From Ignavibacteriota bacterium (GTDB taxonomy: Bacteria > Bacteroidota > Ignavibacteria > Palsa-1295): a stretch of DNA of 64,000 nucleotides. The stretch is from NCBI GenBank assembly GCA_003151825.1, contig PLYO01000029.1, positions 48,141 to 112,140 of the forward strand, in the 5' to 3' direction. Below the pieces are notes generated by a model. It did not search any database. It worked only from the letters and a program-made list of their open reading frames with translations, and had not been told where the DNA came from. Position numbers and translations under genes: made by a program. Shown piece after piece: positions 17,631 to 25,511 of the stretch. Numbering within the stretch: the first letter of the stretch is position 1; each line of letters begins with the position of its first letter.

Positions 17631-17720
17631 TTGTAGTGGCGCGGTTCCCGCGCCTTTGGGATTTCGCTCGCATCTGACCATTTTGGGATGGCAAGAGGCG
17701 GGGGAACCCCGCCACTACAA
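17631..17720. repeat. Dispersed inverted repeat, TAGTGGCG family, copy 2
   Basis: TTGTAGTGGCGCGG at the left and GGGGAACCCCGCCACTACAA at the right match the copy at 2018-2088, with a longer middle here. It fills most of the divergent gap between the giant T9SS gene and rsmI, where promoters for both must lie. Confidence 0.82.
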
Positions 17721-17775
17721 TTGTAACTCGGGGCCGGAACAAGGCTCGTCGTTTTATCGTATTCCTTTCCTGCAA

Positions 17776-18486
17776 ATGCTTTACCTTGTCGCCACCCCGA
17801 TCGGAAATCTCGAAGATATGTCGCTCCGGGCGATACGCATTCTTCGTGAGGCGGATGTCGTTGCCTGCGAGGACACGCGCCACGCGCGCATTCTTTTCGA
17901 GCGGCACGGCATTCGTCCGAAGCGGTTAGTCAGTTATCATTCCCATAACGAGAAATCCCGTGCTGCGGAGCTTGCGGATGAATTGCGCGCGGGCGCGTCC
18001 GTCGCCGTGGTAACAGACGCGGGCACGCCGGGCATCTCCGATCCCGCATGGGCCATTGTTCGGGAAGCAATCGGGCTGGGCATCGAAGTAATTCCAATCC
18101 CGGGCGCATGTGCCGCGATTGCTGCGCTCTCGGCCAGCGGCATGGACACGACGCGCTTCGTATTCGAGGGATTTCTACCACTCAAAAAAGGCCGCCGCGC
18201 GCGCATCGCACAAATTGCGGGCGAAGATCGCAGCGTCGTAATTTACGAATCGCCGTTTCGAATAAAGCGTTTACTCGAAGAGCTGCTCGCGGCTTGCGGG
18301 CCGGAGCGGAGGGTCGCGCTGGCGCGGGAGATTACCAAAATTCACGAGGAATTTGTTCGCGGCACGATCCCGGAAGTGCTCGCTGCCGTGGAACTGCGCT
18401 TCCCGGAAACGGTGAAGGGAGAATGCGTCGTTGTTCTTGAGGGGAACGATGGAAAGACGGAAATGGAAGAAGAAGGCTCCGAGTAA
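17776..18486 (+). CDS. rsmI: 16S rRNA (cytidine1402-2'-O)-methyltransferase
   Basis: RsmI methylates the ribose of C1402 in the decoding centre of 16S rRNA using SAM. It belongs to the tetrapyrrole methylase fold: LVATPIGNLEDMSLRAIRIL at the start, CEDTRHARILFERHGI, VTDAGTPGISDPAW, PIPGACAAIAALSASG, FVFEGFLP, and YESPFRIKRLLEEL. I chose the ATG at 17776 (MLYLVATPIGN); the same frame is open for 136 codons upstream but that part translates the repeat. At 236 residues it lacks the C-terminal extension of E. coli RsmI, as is common in Bacteroidota. Confidence 0.95.
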   Translation: MLYLVATPIGNLEDMSLRAIRILREADVVACEDTRHARILFERHGIRPKRLVSYHSHNEKSRAAELADELRAGASVAVVTDAGTPGISDPAWAIVREAIGLGIEVIPIPGACAAIAALSASGMDTTRFVFEGFLPLKKGRRARIAQIAGEDRSVVIYESPFRIKRLLEELLAACGPERRVALAREITKIHEEFVRGTIPEVLAAVELRFPETVKGECVVVLEGNDGKTEMEEEGSE

Positions 18487-18509
18487 TCAGGAATGCCATT
18501 TAAATCACA

Positions 18510-18639
18510 TGTCATCCTGAGCGGAGTTTTTCTCGACGAAGGAGAGAAAAACGGAGTCGAAGGATCTCGTGAGATCTTCCGAGATCCTTCGACTCCGCAA
18601 ATCTTCGCTCCGCTACGATTTGCTCCGCTCAGGATGACA
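18510..18639. repeat. Dispersed inverted repeat, GTCATCCTGAGC family, copy 1
   Basis: TGTCATCCTGAGCGGAG at the left and CTCCGCTCAGGATGACA at the right enclose an inner palindrome around GGATCTC...GAGATCC. A second copy is at 20181-20314. It lies between rsmI and msrB. Confidence 0.85.
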
Positions 18640-18667
18640 GATCAAATAAAATCGAATTATCATAATC

Positions 18668-19186
18668 ATGAAAATTACCATTTACGCAATTCTTTTACTT
18701 TCCACGCTCACCGCGTGCGCGCAAAAGCCTTCCACCGGTGTTCCCACGAATGGGAATCCCTCCAATTTCGATCTTTCGGCGTATCCGAAAGCGAGCGATA
18801 CCGTCCAAAAATCCGACGCGGCGTGGCGGGCCATGCTGTCGCCCGCCGCGTATGACGTGCTGCGCAATGCCGGAACGGAGCAGCCGTTTACCGGCGCGCT
18901 CTTGAACGAGCATGAGCATGGGATTTTTACGTGCGCAGCGTGCGGCAATCCGTTGTTTAGTTCCGATACGAAATTCGAGTCCGGCACCGGCTGGCCGAGT
19001 TTTTGGGCGCCCATCGAGCCGGGCCGCGTGATTCAAAAAACGGACAATACCTTCGGCATGTCGCGCACCGAAATTCTCTGCGCGCGCTGCGGCAGCCATC
19101 TCGGCCACGTCTTCGATGACGGCCCGCAGCCAACGGGACTCCGCTATTGCATGAATTCCGTCGCGCTGGGGTTCGATAAAAAGTAA
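18668..19186 (+). CDS. msrB: Peptide-methionine (R)-S-oxide reductase, predicted lipoprotein
   Basis: Reduces methionine-R-sulfoxide in oxidised proteins. Catalytic C161 is in GLRYCMNS; the structural zinc site is C89/C92 (CAAC) and C138/C141 (CARC). GTGWPSFW and GSHLGHVFDDGP are family hallmarks. The N-terminus is a lipoprotein signal with lipobox LTAC (C17), so it is predicted to be membrane-anchored in the periplasm or outer membrane and to repair envelope proteins. No MsrA domain is fused. The ATG start is at 18668. Confidence 0.95.
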   Translation: MKITIYAILLLSTLTACAQKPSTGVPTNGNPSNFDLSAYPKASDTVQKSDAAWRAMLSPAAYDVLRNAGTEQPFTGALLNEHEHGIFTCAACGNPLFSSDTKFESGTGWPSFWAPIEPGRVIQKTDNTFGMSRTEILCARCGSHLGHVFDDGPQPTGLRYCMNSVALGFDKK

Positions 19187-19251
19187 GGGCAATCCGGAAC
19201 CTCGCCCTTCCTCACCCCGTTACGTGCGTTCGATTTACAATTAGAAGTTTA

Positions 19252-19353
19252 GGGACCGAGTCCCACGCGGCGCGGACACGCCCAACCGAGTCAGGTCCGG
19301 AAGGAAGCAGCTCTCAGTGACGTCCGCGGGTGACGTGGCCAGCTTGGTCCCTT
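19252..19353 (+). ncRNA. ffs: Signal recognition particle RNA, small bacterial (4.5S) type
   Basis: The universally conserved SRP apical motif GTCAGGTCCGGAAGGAAGCA is present at about 19290-19309. The ends GGGACCGAG and CTTGGTCCC pair to close the ~100-nt hairpin, and a run of eight T follows as the terminator. The RNA binds Ffh and targets membrane proteins to SecYEG. Its 3' end abuts the next gene's start. Confidence 0.95.
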
Positions 19354-19362
19354 TTTTTTGTG

Positions 19363-19719
19363 ATGCCACCAAAAAAAAATCCTGTTGCAAAAGCGGCGAA
19401 TAAGGCTGTCCCAACGCGGCGCACACTTGTGCTGCTCGAAACCGGACTTGTGCTCGGCCTTGCGGAGGGAATTATGATAGACGCCATCACCCATCTCGCG
19501 TTTTCTCACTACCTCAAAGCGCTGATGCTGATGGTGGGCGTCATTGGCGTTTTCGCATTTGCGCTTCGGGTGATAGAGCCCGTTATTCGCGGCATGCTGA
19601 AAACGATTGCCAAACTCGACACGGGCGGCGGCGCGCTCATGCGCATTGGCGTGCATCTCGTGATTTTGTTTCTCATTTTCGCGGCGTATGTCCGCGTATT
19701 TTTTTCATCCGTGCATTGA
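19363..19719 (+). CDS. Small predicted inner-membrane protein
   Basis: A 118-residue protein with a Lys-rich N-terminus (PPKKNPVAKAANK) and about three hydrophobic segments (LVLLETGLVLGLAEGIMIDAI, ALMLMVGVIGVFAFAL, LVILFLIFAAYVRVFF). I do not recognise the family. I chose the ATG at 19363 (MPPKKN), just after the SRP RNA T-run; the in-frame upstream GTG would lie inside the RNA. Its stop is 3 bp before the arfB start, so the two are probably translated together. Confidence 0.65.
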   Translation: MPPKKNPVAKAANKAVPTRRTLVLLETGLVLGLAEGIMIDAITHLAFSHYLKALMLMVGVIGVFAFALRVIEPVIRGMLKTIAKLDTGGGALMRIGVHLVILFLIFAAYVRVFFSSVH

Positions 19720-19722
19720 ACA

Positions 19723-20157
19723 ATGGAAGAAGAAAAATTTCTTCGCGTTTCGAGCCGCCTTTCGATTCCCTTAGAGGAGATCGAGATTTCGTTCACGCGA
19801 TCGAGCGGTCCGGGCGGTCAGCATGTCAACAAAACTTCCACGCAGGCCGAGCTTTCCTTCAATCTCGCGCACTCGCCTTCGATTTCAGAAGAAGACCGCA
19901 CGTGGCTGCTCAGTCGCCTTGCTTCGAAGCTCGATTCCGAAGGCAGGCTGCGCGTTACCTCGCAGGCATACCGCAGTCAACTTCGGAATAAAAATGCCGC
20001 GCTGGAAAAATTAGCGTCCATTCTTGGCAACGCGCTGGTGCGTCCCAAAGCGCGTAAGAAAACGAAGCCGTCAAAAACCGCGAAGGAAACGAGACTTCAT
20101 TCCAAGAAAAAAGCAAGCGAGAAGAAGCGGATGAGATCGAAAAATATTGAGGAATAA
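19723..20157 (+). CDS. arfB: Ribosome-rescue peptidyl-tRNA hydrolase (ArfB/YaeJ type)
   Basis: Releases stalled ribosomes on truncated mRNAs. The class-I release-factor catalytic loop is SSGPGGQHVNKTST with the GGQ at residues 31-33. The first two thirds match the RF domain 3 (LEEIEISFTRSSG, LRVTSQAYRSQLRNK). The Lys/Arg-rich tail from about residue 108 to the end (PKARKKTKPSKTAKETRLHS) is the extension that enters the empty mRNA channel in ArfB. No stop-codon recognition domain is present, which separates it from RF1/RF2. At 144 residues the length is typical. Confidence 0.95.
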   Translation: MEEEKFLRVSSRLSIPLEEIEISFTRSSGPGGQHVNKTSTQAELSFNLAHSPSISEEDRTWLLSRLASKLDSEGRLRVTSQAYRSQLRNKNAALEKLASILGNALVRPKARKKTKPSKTAKETRLHSKKKASEKKRMRSKNIEE

Positions 20158-20180
20158 ATACACAAACTCTTAAAATATCC

Positions 20181-20314
20181 ATGTCATCCTGAGCGAAGCA
20201 AGACGTAGCGATAGCGGAGTCTTGCGGAGTCGAAGGATCTTTGGTTAATCGCATGAGATCCTTCGACTCCGTTCTTCTCTCCTTCGTCGAGAAGAACTCC
20301 GCTCAGGATGACAT
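20181..20314. repeat. Dispersed inverted repeat, GTCATCCTGAGC family, copy 2
   Basis: ATGTCATCCTGAGCG at the left and CGCTCAGGATGACAT at the right, with an inner palindrome around CGGAGTCGAAGGATC and GATCCTTCGACTCCG. It fills the gap between the convergent arfB and HlyC genes. Confidence 0.85.
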
Positions 20315-20323
20315 ATTTAGATT

Positions 20324-21634
20324 TTAGAGTGCATCTGGGGCTTTTTCGAATCGAACTTCCGACACATTCTTCGGCCCCTTGACGGTAACGACAACGCGAA
20401 CGCCATCCGTCTCGCGTTCCTCGCCCACATCGGGAATATGCCCGAATAATTTGTTGACGAATCCACTCACCGATTCGTATTCCTCGTCTTCGGGAATTTG
20501 AAAATCGGGGAATATTTTTTCTAATTCGAGATTGGCGTCCGCAATCGAATACGTTGCGGAAAGGCTGATGGAACTCTTGTCATCGCCCACATGGGCGCCG
20601 TGCTGCTCGGTATCGTACTCGTCCTGGATTTCGCCGACAATCTCTTCCAAAATATCTTCGAGCGTAATGAGTCCGGCCGTTCCGCCGAATTCATCGACGA
20701 CAATGGCCATGTGTAGCCTTTCACGCTGAAATTCGCGGAGGAGTTCGGCGAGCAGCTTCGTCTCGGGCACGAACGGAACGGGGCGGGTAATGTCGTACAG
20801 GATAATAAGTTCCGGGTGCTCGATCAGTGCCACCACGTCCTTTGAATACACGACTCCGAGAATGTGGTCGAGCGTGTCCTGATAAACCGGCACGCGCGTA
20901 AAGCCTTCCGAGATAATGCGCTCGATCAATTTGTCGCGCGGCAGATCAGCGTCGAGGGTGACCATCTTTGTTCTCGGAACCATGGCCTCGCGCGCGGTGC
21001 GATCGTTGAACTCGAAGATATTTTCGATGAGTTCGTTCTCGGTCTTATCGATCGCGCCGCTCTCGGCGCCTTCTTCGAGCATGACGCGGAATTCTTCTCC
21101 GGAAATACGGCTCGTAGTCGTGGCTCTCTCTTGAAATGGATGCAGTACGATGCGCGAAAGGATCACGGGAAGGCGCGTCGGCAGCTTTAGCAACTTCATC
21201 AGGAAATTCATTACACGCGCAAGGGCAAGCGCAATCGGCTCGCTCTGATGTAATGCGATCGACTTGGGGATCAGTGCTCCGAATGTGAGATCCATTGCCA
21301 ATGCAAGCAGAAGTGTTCCAGACAGCGCGAGGACAGAGGATAATTCCATCTCATAACGATACGCCCCGTATGCCCCGATTAAAGCCGAGCAGATCGCGAC
21401 AATAAACGTTGCGAATAGAGAACCACCTTGAACCGCGGCGAGAAAATCATCGGGATTTAATTTGAGTGAAAGAATCTGCTCGGCACGGCGAATGCGCGTC
21501 TCCGGCGTTTCCGGGTCGTCAATCATTTCGCGCAGCCGGCTTTTGCGAACGGTAAGGATGCTCGTTTCCGCAAGCGAAAAGAACGCATGCAGCACAATAA
21601 ATAAAATGACGAGAAAAATCTCGATCGGGATCAT
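20324..21634 (-). CDS. CNNM/HlyC-CorC family membrane protein
   Basis: A 436-residue protein with three regions. An N-terminal DUF21/CNNM membrane domain (residues ~1-175; IFLVILFIVLHAFFSLAETSIL and LALAMDLTFGALIPKSIAL) is followed by a CBS pair (~205-330; REAMVPRTKMVTL, GFTRVPVYQD, MAIVVDEFGGTAGLITLEDI) and a C-terminal transporter-associated domain (EEYESVSGFVNKLFGHIPDVGE). Relatives are linked to magnesium and cobalt efflux or homeostasis; older annotation as haemolysin is not supported by sequence. It starts 25 bp after argS and is likely the last gene of that operon. Confidence 0.92.
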   Translation of the reverse strand: MIPIEIFLVILFIVLHAFFSLAETSILTVRKSRLREMIDDPETPETRIRRAEQILSLKLNPDDFLAAVQGGSLFATFIVAICSALIGAYGAYRYEMELSSVLALSGTLLLALAMDLTFGALIPKSIALHQSEPIALALARVMNFLMKLLKLPTRLPVILSRIVLHPFQERATTTSRISGEEFRVMLEEGAESGAIDKTENELIENIFEFNDRTAREAMVPRTKMVTLDADLPRDKLIERIISEGFTRVPVYQDTLDHILGVVYSKDVVALIEHPELIILYDITRPVPFVPETKLLAELLREFQRERLHMAIVVDEFGGTAGLITLEDILEEIVGEIQDEYDTEQHGAHVGDDKSSISLSATYSIADANLELEKIFPDFQIPEDEEYESVSGFVNKLFGHIPDVGEERETDGVRVVVTVKGPKNVSEVRFEKAPDAL

Positions 21635-21659
21635 GCGTCAACCTTTGTTCGCCTCAACA

Positions 21660-23312
21660 TTACATGCTTTCCGGCGCCGACACTCCCAGTATAGCGCAGC
21701 CACTCGCAATGATACGTTTCGTGGCAAGCGCGAGAAGCAAGCGCGGAATTTCCAGCTCCTTTGGGCCGCCGACGATGCGGCACACCTGATAAAACTTGTG
21801 AAACTGCGCGGCCACTTCGCGAAGATACTCGCAGATATGGTGCGGCGCGAGTGCCGATGCTGAATGCGCGACCACATCCGGAAAGCGCAGCAACACTTTT
21901 ATCAGCCGGAGCTCTTCTTCGTGTTCTAACCGGTCGAGCGCGGAGGATGAATCGTCCGATGCACGCTCAGCGCTCGAAATATCGAGACCCTGCTGCCGGG
22001 CAAAGCGAAGAATGCTCGCAATACGAGCGTGGGCATATTGCACGTAATACACCGGATTTTTTTCCGATTGCTCGCGAGCCAGCGCCACATCGAATTCCAG
22101 ATGGCTGCCGGCCGAGCGCATATTGAAGAAAAACTTAGCTGCGTCTGTACCAACATCGTCGAGCAATTCGTCCAGCGAATATGCGTCGCCGCTGCGTTTC
22201 GAAAATTTTATTAGTTCCTCACCGGAAACGAACGAGACCATCTGATGAATCACGACTTTTATTCGCGAAGTATCGTAACCTAATGCCCGCAGCGCCGCAA
22301 GCACGTCGGGGATGGTCGCGATATGATCCGCGCCAAAAATATCGATGATTTCATCATAGCCACGCGAGAGTTTGTCGCGGTGATAGCAAATGTCCGGCAA
22401 CCGGTAGGTCGGTTCGCCGGTCGATCTGACGATGACGCGATCTTCTTTCTCGCCCATCTCGGAAAGCTTGAGCCACAGCGCGCCATCTTTTTCGTAAGCG
22501 AGACCACGCACCTTGAATTCCGCGATCGTTTCTTTTATCGCGCCGGAATCGTAGAGCGAATTCTCGTTAAAAAAAATATCGTGATGCACGCCGAGCCGTT
22601 CGAGAGTCGCGCGGATGTGCTTGAAATTTTCCTGCTCGCCAAAGGATTGAAAAGACGAGAGTGGCGCGGAACGTTTGTCCTCGCCGAACTGCCGCGCGAG
22701 TTCCCGCGCGATCTCGACAATCTCCGCACCTCGGTACCCATCTTCATCTAAATCAAGTGCATCGCCCAGTTCCTGCAAATATCTCACGCGCACCGACTTC
22801 GCCAGATTCGCCATCTGGTTGCCGGCGTTATTAAAATAATATTCGCGGGTTACGGTTGCGCCAGTCCAGTCCAGCAAATTGGCAATGGCCTGCCCGAGGC
22901 ATACCTGCCGCCCATGCCCGGCGTGAAGGTTCCCGGTGGGATTCGCGCTCACCCATTCGAGATTGATGCTTTTACTCAGATTGGTTTGCCCACGGCCAAA
23001 ATCAGGCCCGGCAGCAAGCACGTCTCGAAGACCATTTGTAAAATATTGGCGATCGAACGTGATATTGATAAAGCCAGGCCCCGCAATTTCAACGCTTCTG
23101 ACATGCCCATGATCGAGGTGAAGACGCGCAATAATTTCTTTCGCGATTTCGCGCGGCGGGCGCAGCAAAGTCTTCGCAAGCAGCATGGCAACATTGGTCG
23201 AGAGATCGCCATGCTGCTCGTTTTGAGGTTGCTCGAATTTTACCGGCGTGCCCGGCGGCGCGCCAAGTTCCGCAAGCGCGACTTCGAATGCTTTTTCTAA
23301 AAATCGTTCCAT
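21660..23312 (-). CDS. argS: Arginyl-tRNA synthetase
   Basis: Charges tRNA-Arg with arginine. It is a class Ia synthetase with the HIGH-type motif HAGHGR in WVSANPTGNLHAGHGRQ. The KMSK-type loop appears as IKFSKRSGD. An N-terminal additional domain (MERFLEKAFEVALAELG...) and C-terminal DALR anticodon domain (ASILRFARQQ, AQFHKFYQVCRIVGG) complete a normal 550-residue enzyme. The ATG at 23312 is 3 bp after the rsfS stop, implying translational coupling. Confidence 0.97.
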   Translation of the reverse strand: MERFLEKAFEVALAELGAPPGTPVKFEQPQNEQHGDLSTNVAMLLAKTLLRPPREIAKEIIARLHLDHGHVRSVEIAGPGFINITFDRQYFTNGLRDVLAAGPDFGRGQTNLSKSINLEWVSANPTGNLHAGHGRQVCLGQAIANLLDWTGATVTREYYFNNAGNQMANLAKSVRVRYLQELGDALDLDEDGYRGAEIVEIARELARQFGEDKRSAPLSSFQSFGEQENFKHIRATLERLGVHHDIFFNENSLYDSGAIKETIAEFKVRGLAYEKDGALWLKLSEMGEKEDRVIVRSTGEPTYRLPDICYHRDKLSRGYDEIIDIFGADHIATIPDVLAALRALGYDTSRIKVVIHQMVSFVSGEELIKFSKRSGDAYSLDELLDDVGTDAAKFFFNMRSAGSHLEFDVALAREQSEKNPVYYVQYAHARIASILRFARQQGLDISSAERASDDSSSALDRLEHEEELRLIKVLLRFPDVVAHSASALAPHHICEYLREVAAQFHKFYQVCRIVGGPKELEIPRLLLALATKRIIASGCAILGVSAPESM

Positions 23313-23315
23313 GTT

Positions 23316-23750
23316 TTAAGTGGAGAGCCGCGCGCGGGAATCGCTGATCACTTTGATCTTCGCGTCGGTTATGGGTGCAGCCGCGCTCTTCTTTTTCCAG
23401 CGCGCGGGTTTTGCGGGTATCGGTTCGTCGATCACCTCTACCATTGGCGCGTCGGCCCAGAGGCGCTCGATATTATAGTAGAGCCGCGCCGTTGGATGAA
23501 AGATATGAACGACAAAATCGACAAAATCAATAATGACCCATTGCAGGCTGTCCCATCCCTCGCTTCGCCATGCGCGGACACCCTCGGTGTCGCGCATTTC
23601 GGCGATCACATTTTCCGCGATGGCCTTGACCTGCCGATCGCTGGAACCCGTGGCGACGACGAAATAATCGGTCATCGAGGTAATGCCCGTGAGATCGAGC
23701 ACATGAATATCCGCCGCCTTTTTTTCGAGGGCATACTGCGCGGCTTTCAT
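23316..23750 (-). CDS. rsfS: Ribosomal silencing factor RsfS
   Basis: Binds uL14 and blocks subunit joining under starvation. The core is clear: ALEKKAADIHVLDLTGITSMTDYFVVATGSS, QVKAIAENVIAEM, GWDSLQWVIIDFVDFVVHIFHP, YYNIERLWADAP. A basic/Pro-rich tail of ~30 residues follows. The first canonical start in frame is ATG at 23750 (144 residues), but the frame stays open for 56 more codons (to 23918) with a Lys/Arg/Ala-rich sequence and no ATG, GTG or TTG. AAAGGAAA near 23910-23917 would suit an upstream start, so a longer protein from a non-standard codon is possible. The neighbour LytR_C gene is a common partner in Bacteroidota. Confidence 0.92.
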   Translation of the reverse strand: MKAAQYALEKKAADIHVLDLTGITSMTDYFVVATGSSDRQVKAIAENVIAEMRDTEGVRAWRSEGWDSLQWVIIDFVDFVVHIFHPTARLYYNIERLWADAPMVEVIDEPIPAKPARWKKKSAAAPITDAKIKVISDSRARLST

Positions 23751-23930
23751 CGCGGACTCGCGGATTAGTTCCTTCGCGGAGGGTTCCGGTTTGCGCCGAG
23801 GGCGTTTTGCCGCCGGGCCCGCTGTGACTGGCTTTTTTGCCGCTCGTTTGGGAGCAGCGCTCGCGCGTTTTGTTTTGGGTTTCGCCTTTGTAGATTTCGT
23901 GGTTGTAGTTTCCTTTATTTAATGAGCATA

Positions 23931-24440
23931 TTATTTCATTGGTTTCAAATTCAGAAAATCTCGCCCAATGATAAGATCGGCCTTCACGTATTCCTCGGTA
24001 TCGATCTCGCGGTGGATGCACGAATCGGCCACGCCCAGCGCATACGCAATTTTCTGCGCCGAGACGCTGTCGCCGACGCGATCGACGATAAACGTCCGAT
24101 CGACGCTGGTGTCCTTGTAATTTTCCATTGCCACCACGTCGAACTTCCGGGCGCGCAGATAATCGGTGAACTTTTGCGCCATCCGCATACGTCCGGAACC
24201 GTTCCAGACGTTGATTTGAATGCGCTCGCCTTTGCGCACGAGCAAATCGGGCCGGTCGAGTTCACCGCTCACGGGGTGCGTTAAAAACGCGCGCGTCACA
24301 AACTGCCATGCGAGCACCACCACCAATAGCCCGACCAACGTGACAAACGACCAGGAAAGTATTTGCAATGCAAGTTGCTTACGGCGGGTGCGCGTTCGCT
24401 CGGAACCAATGAGCCGTTCAAGAAGCGGGCGATTGGACAA
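23931..24440 (-). CDS. LytR_C domain membrane-anchored protein
   Basis: A 169-residue protein with one transmembrane segment (residues ~28-50, ILSWSFVTLVGLLVVVLAW) and a periplasmic LytR/CpsA/Psr C-terminal domain (~70-165; IQINVWNGSGRMRMAQKFTD, IGRDFLNLKP). The catalytic LCP phosphotransferase domain is absent, so it is not a cell-wall ligase by itself. It sits directly before rsfS and argS, a synteny often seen in Bacteroidota. The role of stand-alone LytR_C proteins is not established. Confidence 0.85.
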   Translation of the reverse strand: MSNRPLLERLIGSERTRTRRKQLALQILSWSFVTLVGLLVVVLAWQFVTRAFLTHPVSGELDRPDLLVRKGERIQINVWNGSGRMRMAQKFTDYLRARKFDVVAMENYKDTSVDRTFIVDRVGDSVSAQKIAYALGVADSCIHREIDTEEYVKADLIIGRDFLNLKPMK

Positions 24441-24458
24441 CGGTTAGCGCAATGCGCG

Positions 24459-24995
24459 TTAATGGACTTGTACTCCGGCGCCCGCCGAAAACCCTCCCGG
24501 AGCAGCCGGTGACGAAGGAGTGTAAAACGGATTGTAATACGGGCTGTACATGCCGTACATCCCGGCCGTCGGGCCGCCCAGATATTCCACGCGCATGAAG
24601 GTATTGTCGCTGAGTTTCCAATCGATGCGCGCATTTGTGAGATACAGGCCGTTCAGCGAATTCGAATATGCGCTTCCGAAGGAACTAAACGGAGAATACA
24701 CTGCCGACACGTCCGCCGAGATAAACAGATCGTCCGAGGGATGCAGGCTGAACGTATTCGTGAACATATTCAGGCTCATGCTGTTGCCGCCGCCGGACAC
24801 GAAGCTCGACGAAAACGATTGGTGCATGCTGAAGCGCGAGGGATCGAACAAGCGCGACCAAAACGAATCCCCGCCCTGCATCGCGCTCGCCGTGTTCAGC
24901 GGTGGCTCGGATGGCGTGAGATCGTTACGGAATTGCGCGCGCGTGGCGCTGCTTATGAAGGAAAGAAAGAGTAATGCCGCGAAAAGTCGTTTCAT
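24459..24995 (-). CDS. Secreted protein of unknown function
   Basis: A 178-residue protein with a signal peptide (MKRLFAALLFLSFISSATRA, cleavage before QFRND). The mature part is rich in Ser, Phe, Tyr and Asn, with alternating polar/hydrophobic strands (MSLNMFTNTFSLHPSDDLFI, RIDWKLSDNTFMRVEYLGG), which suggests a small beta-rich envelope protein. The Gly/Tyr/Pro-rich end (GMYGMYSPYYNPFYTPSSP) looks disordered. I do not recognise the family. It lies 18 bp upstream of the LytR_C gene in the same operon. Confidence 0.7.
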   Translation of the reverse strand: MKRLFAALLFLSFISSATRAQFRNDLTPSEPPLNTASAMQGGDSFWSRLFDPSRFSMHQSFSSSFVSGGGNSMSLNMFTNTFSLHPSDDLFISADVSAVYSPFSSFGSAYSNSLNGLYLTNARIDWKLSDNTFMRVEYLGGPTAGMYGMYSPYYNPFYTPSSPAAPGGFSAGAGVQVH

Positions 24996-25012
24996 AACGG
25001 ATCAGACTATTT

Positions 25013-25267
25013 TTACACTAACTCTAAACCCGAAATCGGCGAAGAAGTTTCAGGTTTCCAGCCTTCGTCAAGACTTCGTAGGAATTCCTCGATGTCGGAA
25101 GTTGGCTTGAGCTTGCCGCTTTCCCATTCGGAGACGCTTTCAAGATGATCGAGATAAAGACGGTCGCGCTCGGCCTCGATCAACTCGTGATCGAGAACGT
25201 GCTTTAGTTCCTCCATCTCCTCCACCGGACGGTGCCGGACTTCTTCCACTAAATCTAAGAATGTCAT
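25013..25267 (-). CDS. Small acidic helical protein, antitoxin-like
   Basis: An 84-residue protein that is almost all charged helix (LVEEVRHRPVEEMEELKHVLDHEL, RDRLYLDHLESVSEW). The opening resembles small antitoxin-type proteins that begin with a short helix followed by LP/RP-x-EE-x-xEL, but no toxin gene is adjacent. I prefer the ATG at 25267 (MTFLDLVEEV) over one 60 bp upstream. It is the first gene of the leftward cluster that runs to 20324. Function unknown; antitoxin is only a suggestion. Confidence 0.5.
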   Translation of the reverse strand: MTFLDLVEEVRHRPVEEMEELKHVLDHELIEAERDRLYLDHLESVSEWESGKLKPTSDIEEFLRSLDEGWKPETSSPISGLELV

Positions 25268-25388
25268 ATCTGTAAGCCTTATTGACCTATCCAAGAACGA
25301 ATAATAGAAAGGATTCAGTTCTCGCAACCGAGAACCCGATTATCCGTTAGTGTTTTTTAATTTTATGGCTGGGCAGCCACGCGATAGC

Positions 25389-25469
25389 GGCGGCCAAAAC
25401 TATCCTAATCCGCTCGATGCAGCATCAGGATTCAATACGACGATCCCGTTTGTTACATCGGCGGTTACC
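25389..25469 (+). pseudogene. Remnant of a T9SS sorting domain upstream of a T9SS gene
   Basis: In frame with the downstream gene, this stretch reads GGQNYPNPLDAASGFNTTIP, matching the QNYPNPF...TTI opening of T9SS sorting domains. Such a motif belongs at a C-terminus. Here it precedes a signal peptide by about 45 codons and is not followed by the rest of the domain. It is most simply the relic of a deleted upstream gene. Confidence 0.55.
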
Positions 25470-25511
25470 ATGCGGGGGATATCCTCGCGCGGTATCCATT
25501 TTTTCAAAGCC

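Noticed and set aside
17368..17775. 136-codon upstream extension of rsmI
   Set aside because: It translates the TAGTGGCG repeat and antisense of the giant protein; RsmI homologues start at MxYLVATPIGN.
23527..24021. 164-codon minus-strand frame overlapping the start of rsfS
   Set aside because: It runs in another frame through the end of the LytR_C gene and into the rsfS core, so it cannot be the rsfS extension.
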